A stretch of DNA of 64,000 nucleotides from Candidatus Aenigmatarchaeota archaeon (GTDB lineage: Archaea > Aenigmatarchaeota > Aenigmatarchaeia > QMZS01). Positions 44,571 to 52,992 of this stretch are shown here, piece by piece. The stretch covers positions 1-64,000 of the forward strand of contig JAFGCN010000009.1 of assembly GCA_016932615.1 (NCBI GenBank), given 5' to 3'. Numbering within the stretch: position 1 is the stretch's first letter; the number at the start of each line of letters is the position of its first letter. Position numbers and translations under genes: made by a program. The notes below the pieces were generated by a model. It worked only from the letters and a program-made list of their open reading frames with translations, had not been told where the DNA came from and ran no database searches.

Positions 44571-44993
44571 CTAATTTGCAGCGCTTTTCAAAAGCTCCTG
44601 CCTTTCAAGGTAGTTCTTGAGGTGGCTCTTGTCCCTGAAAAAGCCGCCCTTTGCCTTCCTGTAAAGGTCGTTATAAACCAGCTTTTCGATGAGACCTTCC
44701 TCCTTAAGGTACTTGAGCTCTGCCCGAAGGCCCCTTATCTTAATAATCCATTTCCTTTTTGAGGTTATCCTGGAGTGCTTTGCCCCTTTTCTCCTTCCCT
44801 GCTCTTTACGCTTGTTTTTGTTGATGGAGATGGTCTTTTTCTCTGGAAGCTTCTTGACAACGCCTTTTCGGACCAGCATCCTGATGTCCTGGGCGGTAAT
44901 TGCTTCAGAAACCTCTTTTTTGTTTTCCGGGTTAAGCCACACTCTTGATTTCCCGATTTTGAGTATCCTCGAGGCAAGTCTTTTCTTGTCCAT
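44571..44993 (-). CDS. rpl19e: Ribosomal protein eL19
   Basis: An archaeal/eukaryal protein that bridges the subunits. RLASRILKIGKSRVWLNPEN at the start, then GRRKGAKHSR and the basic middle helix are all conserved. Length 140. It stands alone here, outside the spc-type operon where rpl19e often sits. Confidence 0.96.
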   Translation of the reverse strand: MDKKRLASRILKIGKSRVWLNPENKKEVSEAITAQDIRMLVRKGVVKKLPEKKTISINKNKRKEQGRRKGAKHSRITSKRKWIIKIRGLRAELKYLKEEGLIEKLVYNDLYRKAKGGFFRDKSHLKNYLERQELLKSAAN

Positions 44994-45163
44994 TAAATCA
45001 AATCTTTTAAAAAAATAAACGCTTGATGCTCCAATGGGGTTTTTTAGGTTTGGCCCGGAGATATATTTTGGAATATATTCTTTTTAGGCGGGCATGGATT
45101 AGAGGTATGCCTAACGAGCCAAAAAATAAAAACCTTAAAATCCAAACAAAACAAAAGCTGTTT

Positions 45164-46309
45164 CTAGCAGCTGCCGGTGCTTCCTGCTCCGTCGTAACCG
45201 TCTGAGTACATCGTGGCTGCCCTTGTCTTTGCAAGCTCAGTTGAGCAGAAAGCGGGCTTCGTGTTGAATCCGCAGCACAGAAGGTTCTTTGCTGCCTCAG
45301 CGCTTCTTCCGTCAGCTCCGTCTACAGCGAAATCAAACTCGCTTACCCTTTCCTGGTTCATTATCAGGGTTGGAGAGCCGGTAACCTGGTACTTGTCTGA
45401 AAGCTCGAAATCTTCCTTTGCATACTCTACGCCTTTGCTTGCGTCGCTCATGCACTCTTCAAGCTTGGCCTTGTCAACCTTTGCGCTTGTCAGGCAGTCC
45501 TCGCTCTTTCCTTCCTGCATGTAGCAGCCAACGTAGCCCCAGTATTTGTCACTCTGCTCTTCTCTGATGCATATCTGCCTGAGGTTTTCCTGGGCTTCGG
45601 CGTCTCCGTGCATGGAGGTAACCTTGCCGTTTGAAACTTCACCCATGTACCTGACTGTCAGGTATTGGGCAGCTTCAGGAGTGTTCTGGACGATTGCGTA
45701 CATTATCCTCTGCATCTGAAGGCCGAATGGGCAGTTTGAGACCACGTATGCTTCCAAGACTGGCTTTTCGGCCTTTGCAAGCTGCGCGCAGACCTCTTCA
45801 GGGTCTTTTTGCTCTTCCTGCTGCTGCTCTTGCTCCTGTTCCTGCATCATTGCTTCGAATTCTGCGGTCAGGATTCCGGAAGGGCACAAAAGCTCCACAT
45901 CCTTGGTTGCATATGAGTCGATTATCTGCGAGTACGGCCCGCTGGTGTAGTTCACCTTCACCTGGTAAATGCCCGTGTTTTCCACAGGGCTTACGTTAAG
46001 AAGGACTATGGTGTCTCCTTCACTTATAAGGTTTGCGGTGATGAAGTCAACTGCCTTGCTTCCAACAGCGTTTAGCTGAGCGGGGTCTGCTGTCGTGTTG
46101 GCCTCCTTTGAGCCCATTGCCGAGAACATAAGCCCTCCAATCGCCAAACCCACGATAAGCCCTGCTATAAACAGGGCTACGGTGTCAAAGGATTTTCCAC
46201 ATCCCTGCTTTGGTTCCGGGCTGCTTCTTTCCTCGTGCTTCTTTGATTCTTCACTGTGCTTTACTGGTGTTTCTTCTCTTTTAACAATGTTTTTGACTTT
46301 TTTTGCCAT
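45164..46309 (-). CDS. Membrane-anchored thioredoxin-fold protein, DsbA/GILT-like
   Basis: Start at 46309 (MAKKVKNIVK); the longer open frame upstream has no family likeness. A basic tail, then one membrane helix (about 48-68), a beta domain, a Gln/Glu-rich helix, and a thioredoxin-fold domain from about 195. The redox motif position reads SNCPFGLQ, with one Cys instead of C-x-x-C; the cis-proline region is VTGSPTLIM. Many other cysteines are present (CIREEQ, GCYMQ, CCGF). It is exported and may hold disulfides or act as a reductase with a single active Cys. Confidence 0.75.
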   Translation of the reverse strand: MAKKVKNIVKREETPVKHSEESKKHEERSSPEPKQGCGKSFDTVALFIAGLIVGLAIGGLMFSAMGSKEANTTADPAQLNAVGSKAVDFITANLISEGDTIVLLNVSPVENTGIYQVKVNYTSGPYSQIIDSYATKDVELLCPSGILTAEFEAMMQEQEQEQQQEEQKDPEEVCAQLAKAEKPVLEAYVVSNCPFGLQMQRIMYAIVQNTPEAAQYLTVRYMGEVSNGKVTSMHGDAEAQENLRQICIREEQSDKYWGYVGCYMQEGKSEDCLTSAKVDKAKLEECMSDASKGVEYAKEDFELSDKYQVTGSPTLIMNQERVSEFDFAVDGADGRSAEAAKNLLCCGFNTKPAFCSTELAKTRAATMYSDGYDGAGSTGSC

Positions 46310-46385
46310 AATCTGATACGAAAATAAGCTTTTCTTTTTAATTTGCAGCCCTTTGGGGTGTCTTAATTTAAATTTTTCATATCTT

Positions 46386-46550
46386 ATGGCAAAGGTCAAG
46401 TGCAGCGGATGCAATATCGGTCTTGTTGGAGAGAGTTTCGTCACTTTCGAGTGCCCCAACTGCTCAAAAACCCAGATTGTCCGGTGTGACACCTGCAGGA
46501 AAAATGGCAGAGCGTACACCTGCCCTGAATGCGGTTTTGTCGGGCCTTAA
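46386..46550 (+). CDS. Small zinc-ribbon RNA-binding protein (COG2888-like)
   Basis: A 54-residue protein with four C-x-x-C pairs (CSGC, CPNC, CDTC and CPEC), enough for two zinc sites. The end GRAYTCPECGFVGP is typical of the archaeal family related to HVO_2753, thought to act with RNA or in translation. The ATG at 46386 is preferred to an upstream one at 46353. Confidence 0.9.
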   Translation: MAKVKCSGCNIGLVGESFVTFECPNCSKTQIVRCDTCRKNGRAYTCPECGFVGP

Positions 46551-46718
46551 TCCTGTATTAAGGGCTTGTTCTGGCTTTCTGTTTTGTGGCCTTAGGGCTT
46601 CTTGCGGTATTTTTGCGCTTTTTTTGCATTCGTTAACCCGCGTTTTTCCGGCTGGATGTATGGGTTTTTGATGGGCAAGGGTGGGTGTGATCTTTCAAAA
46701 AAACGGATACACGGGCTA

Positions 46719-46903
46719 TTCACATATCGGGATTTGTAGTGACCCCCTTGTTTCACGTGGAAACCCAAATATATGCTTTATTCACGCGCCACAAAAGAGG
46801 TTTCCTGCCAATTATGGCTTATTTTGGGCTGTTCACGGCGGTTATCTGGGGAGGGTTGTTCATGCATCTTCAAATGTGAACCTTTCGTGAACGTGCGCGT
46901 GAA
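46719..46903 (+). promoter_or_regulatory. Cluster of seven TTCAC/GTGAA motifs before the ABC exporter operon
   Basis: TTCAC occurs at 46719, 46752, 46781 and 46832; its complement GTGAA at 46876, 46887 and 46899. Five of the seven extend to TTCACG/CGTGAA. The order is four forward sites followed by three reverse. The site at 46752 is part of a near-palindrome TTTCACGTGGAAA. By chance, 185 nt would give well under one such 5-mer on both strands together. The 388-nt gap 46551-46938 holds no convincing gene. Confidence 0.55.
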
Positions 46904-46938
46904 TCAAATGTTTTTTCTATTGGAAAAGAAGTAATTAT

Positions 46939-47742
46939 ATGGGAGCTATAGTTGATTTGAAAAACGTTTCCAAGATTTATGACGTGGGCGACAGCAAGGT
47001 CTATGCTCTCGACGACGTTTCCCTGAAGATAGATGAAGGGGATTTCCTGATGATACTAGGCACAAGCGGCTCCGGCAAGTCCACGATGATGCACATGGTC
47101 GGCTGCCTTGACCTTCCGACAAAGGGAAAAATCCTGCTCGAGGGAAAGGATATCTCAGGAATGTCTGAAAGCCGGCTTGCAAACATCCGGGGAAAAAGCA
47201 TCGGATTTGTATTCCAGACATTTAACCTCATCCAGACGATGACTGTTCTTGAAAATATACAATTGCCTCTTCTTTTCCAGGGAGTGCCACCGGAGGAGCG
47301 CGAGAAGAGGGCGCGTGAAATAGCAGAGGTTGTCGGGCTTAGCCACCGGCTGAACCACCGCCCGAACTCAATCAGCGGGGGTGAAAGGCAGAGGGTGGCT
47401 GTTGCAAGGGCCCTTGTTTCAGACCCTAAAATTATTATTGCGGATGAGCCAACGGGAAACCTTGACACCAAGACGGGCCGCAAAATCATGGATAAGCTCA
47501 GGGAGATAAACCAGCTTGGAAAAACCGTCATTGTGGTTACGCACGACGTTGACCTTACCTGCTACGCGACAAGGGTCATTTTCCTCCGGGATGGGAAAAT
47601 CGTAAGCGAAGGCGGGCCCTGCTCGAACCCGCTTCTCACCGAGAAAAACTACCTGAAGGCGGCAAAATCTCCGGCCAGGGCTGAGAAAAAGCCAGTTAGT
47701 AAGCTGAAGGCCACAAGTTCGGGAAGGGCGAAGCGCAGATAG
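46939..47742 (+). CDS. ABC transporter ATP-binding protein, MacB/LolD type
   Basis: Powers the exporter with the permease at 48972. Walker A is GTSGSGKST (41-49), the signature is ISGGERQRVAVARAL and Walker B is IIIADEPTGNLD, followed by the H-loop VVTHD. The SMMHMVGCLD-like region matches the LolD/MacB subgroup. A Lys/Arg/Ser-rich tail of ~30 residues is extra. The start follows the TTCAC/GTGAA cluster. Confidence 0.93.
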   Translation: MGAIVDLKNVSKIYDVGDSKVYALDDVSLKIDEGDFLMILGTSGSGKSTMMHMVGCLDLPTKGKILLEGKDISGMSESRLANIRGKSIGFVFQTFNLIQTMTVLENIQLPLLFQGVPPEEREKRAREIAEVVGLSHRLNHRPNSISGGERQRVAVARALVSDPKIIIADEPTGNLDTKTGRKIMDKLREINQLGKTVIVVTHDVDLTCYATRVIFLRDGKIVSEGGPCSNPLLTEKNYLKAAKSPARAEKKPVSKLKATSSGRAKRR

Positions 47743-47769
47743 GGTATATTTATCCTGCGTAAGTAATTT

Positions 47770-48975
47770 ATGAGGGTTAAAGGAATATTCTGGCTATTTA
47801 TGGCAGTGTTTCTGGCCGGGGCTGTGTGCCCTGCTTTTGCATATGAGCCAGACTTTCCTGCAATTTCCATGACAGTTCTCCGGTACGAGCCGTTTCCGGC
47901 CCAGCCGGGCTCTTATGTGAAGCTTTGGATAAGGATTGAGAATTTTGGAATGAAGCCCGCCGAAAACTTTATGGTTGTTCTTGACCCGGAATACCCATTT
48001 TACCTCGACCCGAGCGAAAACGACACGAGGCATATAAGGTACCTGGAGGGCTTTGAGAACATACTGATAGACTACAAGCTCAGGGTTGCTCCCGATGCAG
48101 TACAGGGGGATAACGAGCTTAAGATAAGGTACTCTACGGGCGACAGGGACATCTGGGTCCAGAAGACTCTCAAGGTAAATGTGCAAACGCTGGACAAGAA
48201 CATTGATATTGTCTCTGTCAGCAGCAGGAATGTAGCCCCCGGCGGCACTGTTCCCCTTGAGGTAATGCTCCTTAATAACGGGGACGCTTCCCTTCGGGAC
48301 ATTTCCCTAAAACTTGACTTATCAAGCCTTCCATTTTACCCAATAAACTCCACTTCGGAGAAGAAGATTTACCTGATGGAAAAAGGCAAGAGCACTTCAG
48401 TCAGCTTCGAGCTTATGGCTTCCCCGACAGCGGACTGCCAGCCATACAAGGTTCCGGTAACTCTTTCCTACAAGTCTCTTGACGGCACACAATATTCGAG
48501 AAGCGATTACCTGACCATTGTCGTCTGCTCGATGCCTGACCTTGTAATGGGGCTTGAATCGTCAGAGATACTTTATTCGGGCACGAGCGGTACGGTGACG
48601 GTAAACATTGTAAACAAGGGGCTTTCTGACGTGAAGCTTCTTACCCTGGAGCTTCTTGGCGGCGATTACGAGATTATCTCCCCAGCAAGCGTCTATGTCG
48701 GAAACCTGGAGTCAGATGATTTTGACACGGTGGATTATGACCTTTACATTAACGAAAGCGGGGAAATCCCTCTTCAGTTTCTTGCCGCCTACAGGGACGC
48801 AAACAATGGAGAGCACAAGGCAGAGTTTACCGTGCCTCTGAAAATTTACACTAAAGAGGAGCTTAGCAGGTACCAGCTGGTTCCTGCACAGGACAACACA
48901 GGACTGTTCATCCTGCTGCTTTTGGCTGCAGTTGTCGCTTACTGGTATTACAGGAGAAAAAAGAAGAAAAAATGA
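47770..48975 (+). CDS. Exported CARDB/NEW3-like protein of the ABC operon
   Basis: 401 residues with an N-terminal signal peptide (about 1-22, ending C-P-A-F-A), two or more beta-sandwich domains with the V-x-x-x-N-x-G-x-x-x-A-x-N/D pattern (for instance IENFGMKPAENFMV and LLNNGDASLRDISL), and a C-terminal membrane helix with a short Lys-rich end. The COG1361-like fold is found in archaeal envelope proteins. Placed between the ATPase and permease, it probably acts outside as a periplasmic-type adaptor. It overlaps the permease start by 4 nt. Confidence 0.82.
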   Translation: MRVKGIFWLFMAVFLAGAVCPAFAYEPDFPAISMTVLRYEPFPAQPGSYVKLWIRIENFGMKPAENFMVVLDPEYPFYLDPSENDTRHIRYLEGFENILIDYKLRVAPDAVQGDNELKIRYSTGDRDIWVQKTLKVNVQTLDKNIDIVSVSSRNVAPGGTVPLEVMLLNNGDASLRDISLKLDLSSLPFYPINSTSEKKIYLMEKGKSTSVSFELMASPTADCQPYKVPVTLSYKSLDGTQYSRSDYLTIVVCSMPDLVMGLESSEILYSGTSGTVTVNIVNKGLSDVKLLTLELLGGDYEIISPASVYVGNLESDDFDTVDYDLYINESGEIPLQFLAAYRDANNGEHKAEFTVPLKIYTKEELSRYQLVPAQDNTGLFILLLLAAVVAYWYYRRKKKKK

Positions 48976-50192
48976 TTGTTGACTTGTTCCGGCTTGCCGT
49001 GACTAATCTGGTTCACCGCTCACTCAGGAGCGGCCTTACGATAATAGGGATTTTCATAGGAATTGCCGCCGTGGTTTCGCTTATTTCGGTTGGGCAGGGC
49101 CTGCAGGACTCCATAAGCGAGCAGTTTGAGTCACTCGGCGCAAATGTCCTGACCATTTCTCCCGGGGCGGGGCTTTTATCAGGCCCGCCAGGAAGCTCCC
49201 TTTCCGCAGCAAAGCTTACCGACGATGATGTGCGTGTTATCGAGTCTGTCCGGGGAGTTGAAACTGCAGCCGGCTTTCAGTTCAAGCTTGGAAAAGTCAG
49301 GTTCCGGGACGAGCTGAAATACACCTATGTCCTTGGAATGCCTTCTGGAAAAGTTGCCGAGGACCTGATGGAGTCTCAGGGAATAGAGCTCCTCGAAGGC
49401 AGGGAGCTTAAGGAAGGCGACAGGTATTCAGCGGTTGTCGGCTACTCTTTTGGGCGTGACAATTTTTTCGAGAAAAACCTGAAAATAAGGGATCGGCTTG
49501 AAATCGAGGGGCAGGAGTTCAAGATAATAGGGGTTTATGATTCAGTAGGAAATCCTTCGGATGATTCTCAGGTTTACATTCCTCTTGACACCTTCAGGGA
49601 GGTCTTTAACGAGTCGGACAGCTTTGCGCTTGTCTATGTTCAGGTTCAGGAGGGCTTTGACCCCGAGGACGTTGCCGAAGACGTAAAGAAGGCGCTGAGA
49701 AAGTCAAGAGGCGTCAAGGAAGGGGAGGAGGACTTTACGATATCAACACCCCAGCAGCTTGCCGAGGTGTTTGCAAGCGTTTTCGGGGTAGTTCAGGGGT
49801 TTTTAATTGGAATTGCCGCGATATCACTTCTTGTCGGGGGCGTCGGGATAATGAACTCGATGTACACGTCAGTTCTTGAGAGGACAAAAGATATCGGAAT
49901 AATGAAGGCGATAGGTGCAAGAAACGAGCACATACTGATTTTGTTTCTTTTTGAGTCCGGCCTTCTTGGGGTGGTCGGAGGGCTGTTTGGAATTGCCTTT
50001 GGCGTGATTCTTGCCAAGGCCGTTGAGTTTTTTGCGGCGTCTGCGGGGTACGGATTTTTGACCGCTTCCGTAACGCCGGAATTGATATTTGGCGCGCTCA
50101 TGTTTTCCTTTGTGGTCGGCGCTATTTCAGGCGCGCTTCCCGCAAGGAGGGCTTCTCAGATGAACCCTGTTGACGCGCTAAGGCACGAGTAG
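48972..50192 (+). CDS. ABC exporter permease, MacB/FtsX type
   Basis: An N-terminal helix (LRSGLTIIGIFIGIAAVVSL), a large extracytoplasmic domain, and three C-terminal helices (from about 275) with the S-L-L-V-G-G-V-G-I-M-N and RTKDIGIMKAIGA motifs and the end P-A-R-R-A-S-x-M-N-P-V-x-A-L-R-x-E that define the FtsX/MacB family. Length 406 is typical. Such transporters export peptides, lipoproteins or small toxins; the substrate is not indicated. Confidence 0.93.
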   Translation: MIVDLFRLAVTNLVHRSLRSGLTIIGIFIGIAAVVSLISVGQGLQDSISEQFESLGANVLTISPGAGLLSGPPGSSLSAAKLTDDDVRVIESVRGVETAAGFQFKLGKVRFRDELKYTYVLGMPSGKVAEDLMESQGIELLEGRELKEGDRYSAVVGYSFGRDNFFEKNLKIRDRLEIEGQEFKIIGVYDSVGNPSDDSQVYIPLDTFREVFNESDSFALVYVQVQEGFDPEDVAEDVKKALRKSRGVKEGEEDFTISTPQQLAEVFASVFGVVQGFLIGIAAISLLVGGVGIMNSMYTSVLERTKDIGIMKAIGARNEHILILFLFESGLLGVVGGLFGIAFGVILAKAVEFFAASAGYGFLTASVTPELIFGALMFSFVVGAISGALPARRASQMNPVDALRHE

Positions 50193-50194
50193 AA

Positions 50195-51442
50195 TTAAAT
50201 CTGCTTTCTTGCTTTTTCTTCAGTTTCTTCCAGAAAACTGCCGTTTTGGGCAATCTGCGCCAGGAGCAGGTTTTCCAGATTTATGTTTGCCTGCCCGCTT
50301 TTCCCGTTTATCTTGAATGCTTTCGTGTAGAGGCCTTCTGAGTAGAGCGTTTCGATTACTGTAAGCCAGCCCTTGTTGTAAGGGAGGTAGGCGTCAAACC
50401 TCATGGCGTTGCCCCTCACCTTCCTGGAGATAACCCTGTAGCTGAGGCCGAACATGTCCATAAGCTCGAAAAGAAGCTTAGTGATCTGCTCCACTCTTGG
50501 GGCGTAGCCGGCGGGAGTCTCGAAAAAGGTGAGCAGGATTTTGCGGTTTTTTTCCGCGTAGAGGTAGTGCGGGCTTATGACTTTTCGCTTTTCAAGGGCC
50601 TTGTACAGGTTGAATGGAATTTCGTCGAAGACTACTCCCTTCTGGGTGGCTGAGAGGGACTTTACGTACCCGGTTATGAAGTACGCCTCGAAGAATTTCG
50701 GGTCGTCCTCGGTTTCGCAGAAAGTGTTGTTGAACGATTCCGGCGGCACAAGCTCGATTAATTCGGGGTTTTCAAGGAGGCCGAAAGAAGCGTGGCTTAT
50801 GGGGTAAAACTCTTCCAGCCGGAAGCTTTCGGAGAGCTTGTTTAGGACTTTATGCTTTATCTCGGTGATTTTTTCGGCGCCTTTGGGGAGGTAAAAGTAT
50901 TCCCCTTTTGCAAGCCCCCGTCTGGCAAGGTTATGCGTTTCCAGAATCTCGAAAGGGTTTTGTTTTGATGTGGTTGTAACGTCCTTTTTGCTGACAACTT
51001 TCCAGGCCTTTTCGGTTGCCTTGTCCTTAATCAGGTCTATGATTTTTTGCACGCCCCCGCTTCTTAAAAGGTCCTTTTCAAGGTCTTTGAAGACGACCTT
51101 GCACGTTTTGCCGTTGCATATGACAGTCTCCGTGAAGGGGATTTTGAGCTTTCCGACGTGCTCCAGGCCGAAGCTTATCTCATAGTAAGGAACGTAATAA
51201 TCCCGGACGCCAATCCTGTACTCCTTTCCCCATTCGGAGATTCTCTTTACAAGCGAGAGCATGAAGCGCGTGAGCTCCTCGGTTCCCTCCAGGGAGAGGA
51301 AAAGCCGGTTTGTGTTGCAGATTCCCCTCGTGTAGCGCTCTTTCGAGTACCTCTTTATCTTCTCCAGAAACCTCTTAGAAGCCACCTGTCCCAATTCCTC
51401 TGACAGCGCAACCGTAAGCTCCGCCTGCGAACTAAGGGGCAT
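50195..51442 (-). CDS. Unknown protein with possible degenerate class II aaRS-like fold
   Basis: 415 residues, no signal peptide. Two stretches recall class II synthetases: GEYFYLPKGAEKITEIKHKV (compare the F-W-L-P-K-G-A entry to motif 1) and LSYRVISRKVRG followed by MRFDAYLPYNKGW (compare the L-P-Y-R-V-V and Y-D-x-E-x-W-L-P region of SerRS). The catalytic arginine of motif 2 is not evident (LLTFFETP), so it is probably not an active synthetase. The link is inference from short motifs. Confidence 0.5.
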   Translation of the reverse strand: MPLSSQAELTVALSEELGQVASKRFLEKIKRYSKERYTRGICNTNRLFLSLEGTEELTRFMLSLVKRISEWGKEYRIGVRDYYVPYYEISFGLEHVGKLKIPFTETVICNGKTCKVVFKDLEKDLLRSGGVQKIIDLIKDKATEKAWKVVSKKDVTTTSKQNPFEILETHNLARRGLAKGEYFYLPKGAEKITEIKHKVLNKLSESFRLEEFYPISHASFGLLENPELIELVPPESFNNTFCETEDDPKFFEAYFITGYVKSLSATQKGVVFDEIPFNLYKALEKRKVISPHYLYAEKNRKILLTFFETPAGYAPRVEQITKLLFELMDMFGLSYRVISRKVRGNAMRFDAYLPYNKGWLTVIETLYSEGLYTKAFKINGKSGQANINLENLLLAQIAQNGSFLEETEEKARKQI

Positions 51443-51463
51443 AAAAGGGTTTGGGCTAATTTC

Positions 51464-51474
51464 TAATATAATTA
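51464..51474 (+). promoter_or_regulatory. TATA box of the tRNA-Gly gene
   Basis: taatataatta, centred 28 nt upstream of the tRNA acceptor start at 51497, the normal distance for an archaeal TATA box. Confidence 0.6.
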
Positions 51475-51496
51475 ATTACTTGGGCTCTATGATTAT

Positions 51497-51714
51497 GCGC
51501 TGGTCGTCTAGATGACCTGTATTTGCAAAAATACAGTTCTCAGGACATTGGCTATGATACCGGCTTGCCAAGCCGGCGACCCGGGTCAGACTTTCTTTCT
51601 TTCGCAAAAGAAAGAACTTCCGACACCCCAAAGAAAGAAAACGCGGTTAAAGCGGCTAGCTTACGACTGCGTTTATCTCCGGGGTGAAAGGGTTTTCGAA
51701 TCCCGGCCAGCGCA
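51497..51714 (+). tRNA. tRNA-Gly(GCC) with two introns (D-loop and T-loop)
   Basis: Exons at 51497-51511, 51549-51586 and 51696-51714 join into a complete 72-nt tRNA: acceptor gcgctgg/ccagcgc (7 bp perfect), D-arm gtctag + tggctatgat, anticodon arm ccggc-ttgccaa-gccgg (anticodon GCC, Gly), T-arm ccggg-ttcgaat-cccgg (perfect). Intron 1 (37 nt, 51512-51548) sits in the D-loop and folds as an 8-bp hairpin with a GCAA loop. Intron 2 (109 nt, 51587-51695) sits in the T-loop, with internal pairs such as cacccc/ggggtg. Boundaries are uncertain by 1-2 nt. The anticodon loop is uninterrupted. No CCA is encoded. Confidence 0.9.
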
Positions 51715-51792
51715 AATTTTCGTATTTTCTGTGCACCCTCCTTTTGAACTATCCTGAGGGATTAGTTCAGAGAGGAATATGGCTATTGACCT

Positions 51793-52404
51793 TCATAACA
51801 TTTTTCTAAGGAAATCAGTAGCAGTTAGCAAAATGATTGACCCCAGCATTATTGAAAACACTACAAGCAAAGAGTTAACGCTCAGTCCGTAGAATAGGGA
51901 TGCATTGCAGAATTTATTTTCGGTGAGAATTATTCCTAAGACAGAAATTAGTATGAGACCCACTATCCAAACAAATAGTTTTTGGACGGTATCTTTCAGT
52001 TCACTTTCCGTAGTCTTTAGATAAGAATGTAGGTCTATCCAGCCTTTGAGAAATCTCTTTATTTCGGGATCATTTTTCTGCTTTGACATTTTAGCCAGAA
52101 TCTTCAATAGATCTACTTTTTTGTTTTGCGGTCTGTAAGATTGGGTGATTTTGACTACATCAACCCACCAGGATTTCTGACGTTCTTTTATTTCTGAGAT
52201 CTTGAATATGAAAAACGTGCCAAATAAAGCTAAAAACGTGATAAATCCCTCTATAAATGATCCGTATAGCCAATAGGCTGCTTCAGGCCCTATAGTTAAA
52301 ATTTCTGAGGATATAAGGTAAGTAAAAGTAAGAGCAAGCAAGACTGATAGGAACACCTCTGGAGACCCTAGTTTTTTCGTTAAGTTTTTTGTGAATTTTA
52401 TCAT
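51793..52404 (-). CDS. Four-helix membrane protein of the accessory block, unknown
   Basis: 203 residues with two N-terminal hydrophobic helices (about 15-35 and 44-68), a long charged cytoplasmic middle (about 70-140) and two C-terminal helices (about 143-160 and 173-195). No family recognised. Codons favour A/T in the third position, unlike neighbouring chromosomal genes. It is divergent from the Trypco2-like gene. Confidence 0.6.
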   Translation of the reverse strand: MIKFTKNLTKKLGSPEVFLSVLLALTFTYLISSEILTIGPEAAYWLYGSFIEGFITFLALFGTFFIFKISEIKERQKSWWVDVVKITQSYRPQNKKVDLLKILAKMSKQKNDPEIKRFLKGWIDLHSYLKTTESELKDTVQKLFVWIVGLILISVLGIILTENKFCNASLFYGLSVNSLLVVFSIMLGSIILLTATDFLRKML

Positions 52405-52576
52405 AACTATACTGAGCCATATCTACTCTTTAAAGAGTTTGGCTTGAGAGTGTATGGTAAGGGTTTTGTAGTACATATGCCCCGCTAGTGCTGAAAAACT
52501 CCTTTTTTAACAGTTATGTTTATGGACCAAGAAGTCATGCTCGAAGAGATTTGGATAGGCAACAGGGTGTTTAGTT

Positions 52577-52930
52577 ATGAATGATGTAGAGAAGTTCGTA
52601 TCAGAAACTATAAATCAAATCAAGGCCGCTCTGCCAGAAGGATATATCCTAAATGGCAACTTAGATTTTGAGGTATCGGTTGCAACTACACAGGGAAAAG
52701 GCGGTAAAATTGACTTGAAGTTGGTTGGATTAGGTGATAGTTCAGATACCCAAAAAGTTCAAAAGATTAAGTTTTCTATAGTTGATGAAAGGGCTCAAAA
52801 GAAAAACCTGGCTCAGGTTTCTCTATTTATGAAAAGGATCATGGAGGATCTCGCCAAGGTAGATTCTTTGCAGAATACACCCTCATTGGATTACAAGGAG
52901 AAGGCCAAACCTGCCAATAGGAAGGGCTGA
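52577..52930 (+). CDS. Small Trypco2-like protein
   Basis: 117 residues. FVSETINQIKAALPEGYILN, then an F-E-V-S-V strand, a Gly/Lys turn, a D-L-K-L-V strand and KVQKIKFSIV are similar in order to the trypsin-co-occurring domain 2 family, small adaptors found beside effector genes in conflict systems. The match is by pattern only. A/T-rich like its neighbours, and 62 nt before the nuclease-like gene. Confidence 0.55.
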   Translation: MNDVEKFVSETINQIKAALPEGYILNGNLDFEVSVATTQGKGGKIDLKLVGLGDSSDTQKVQKIKFSIVDERAQKKNLAQVSLFMKRIMEDLAKVDSLQNTPSLDYKEKAKPANRKG

Positions 52931-52992
52931 CTAGCTAACTTCTACAGCGTCTTAAGTGAGTGTCTAGCTATATTCTGTAAATTCATAATACT

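Noticed and set aside
46681-46890. A GTG-started 69-residue frame in the TTCAC/GTGAA region
   Set aside because: Weak start, Gly/His/Tyr-rich random-looking sequence, and it spans the motif cluster, better read as control DNA.
51512-51757. An 81-residue open frame across the tRNA introns
   Set aside because: It runs through the tRNA exons and both introns, has no family likeness, and is explained by the tRNA.
52515-52583. 22-codon frame overlapping the start of the Trypco2-like gene
   Set aside because: Too short to support, although a leader peptide cannot be excluded.
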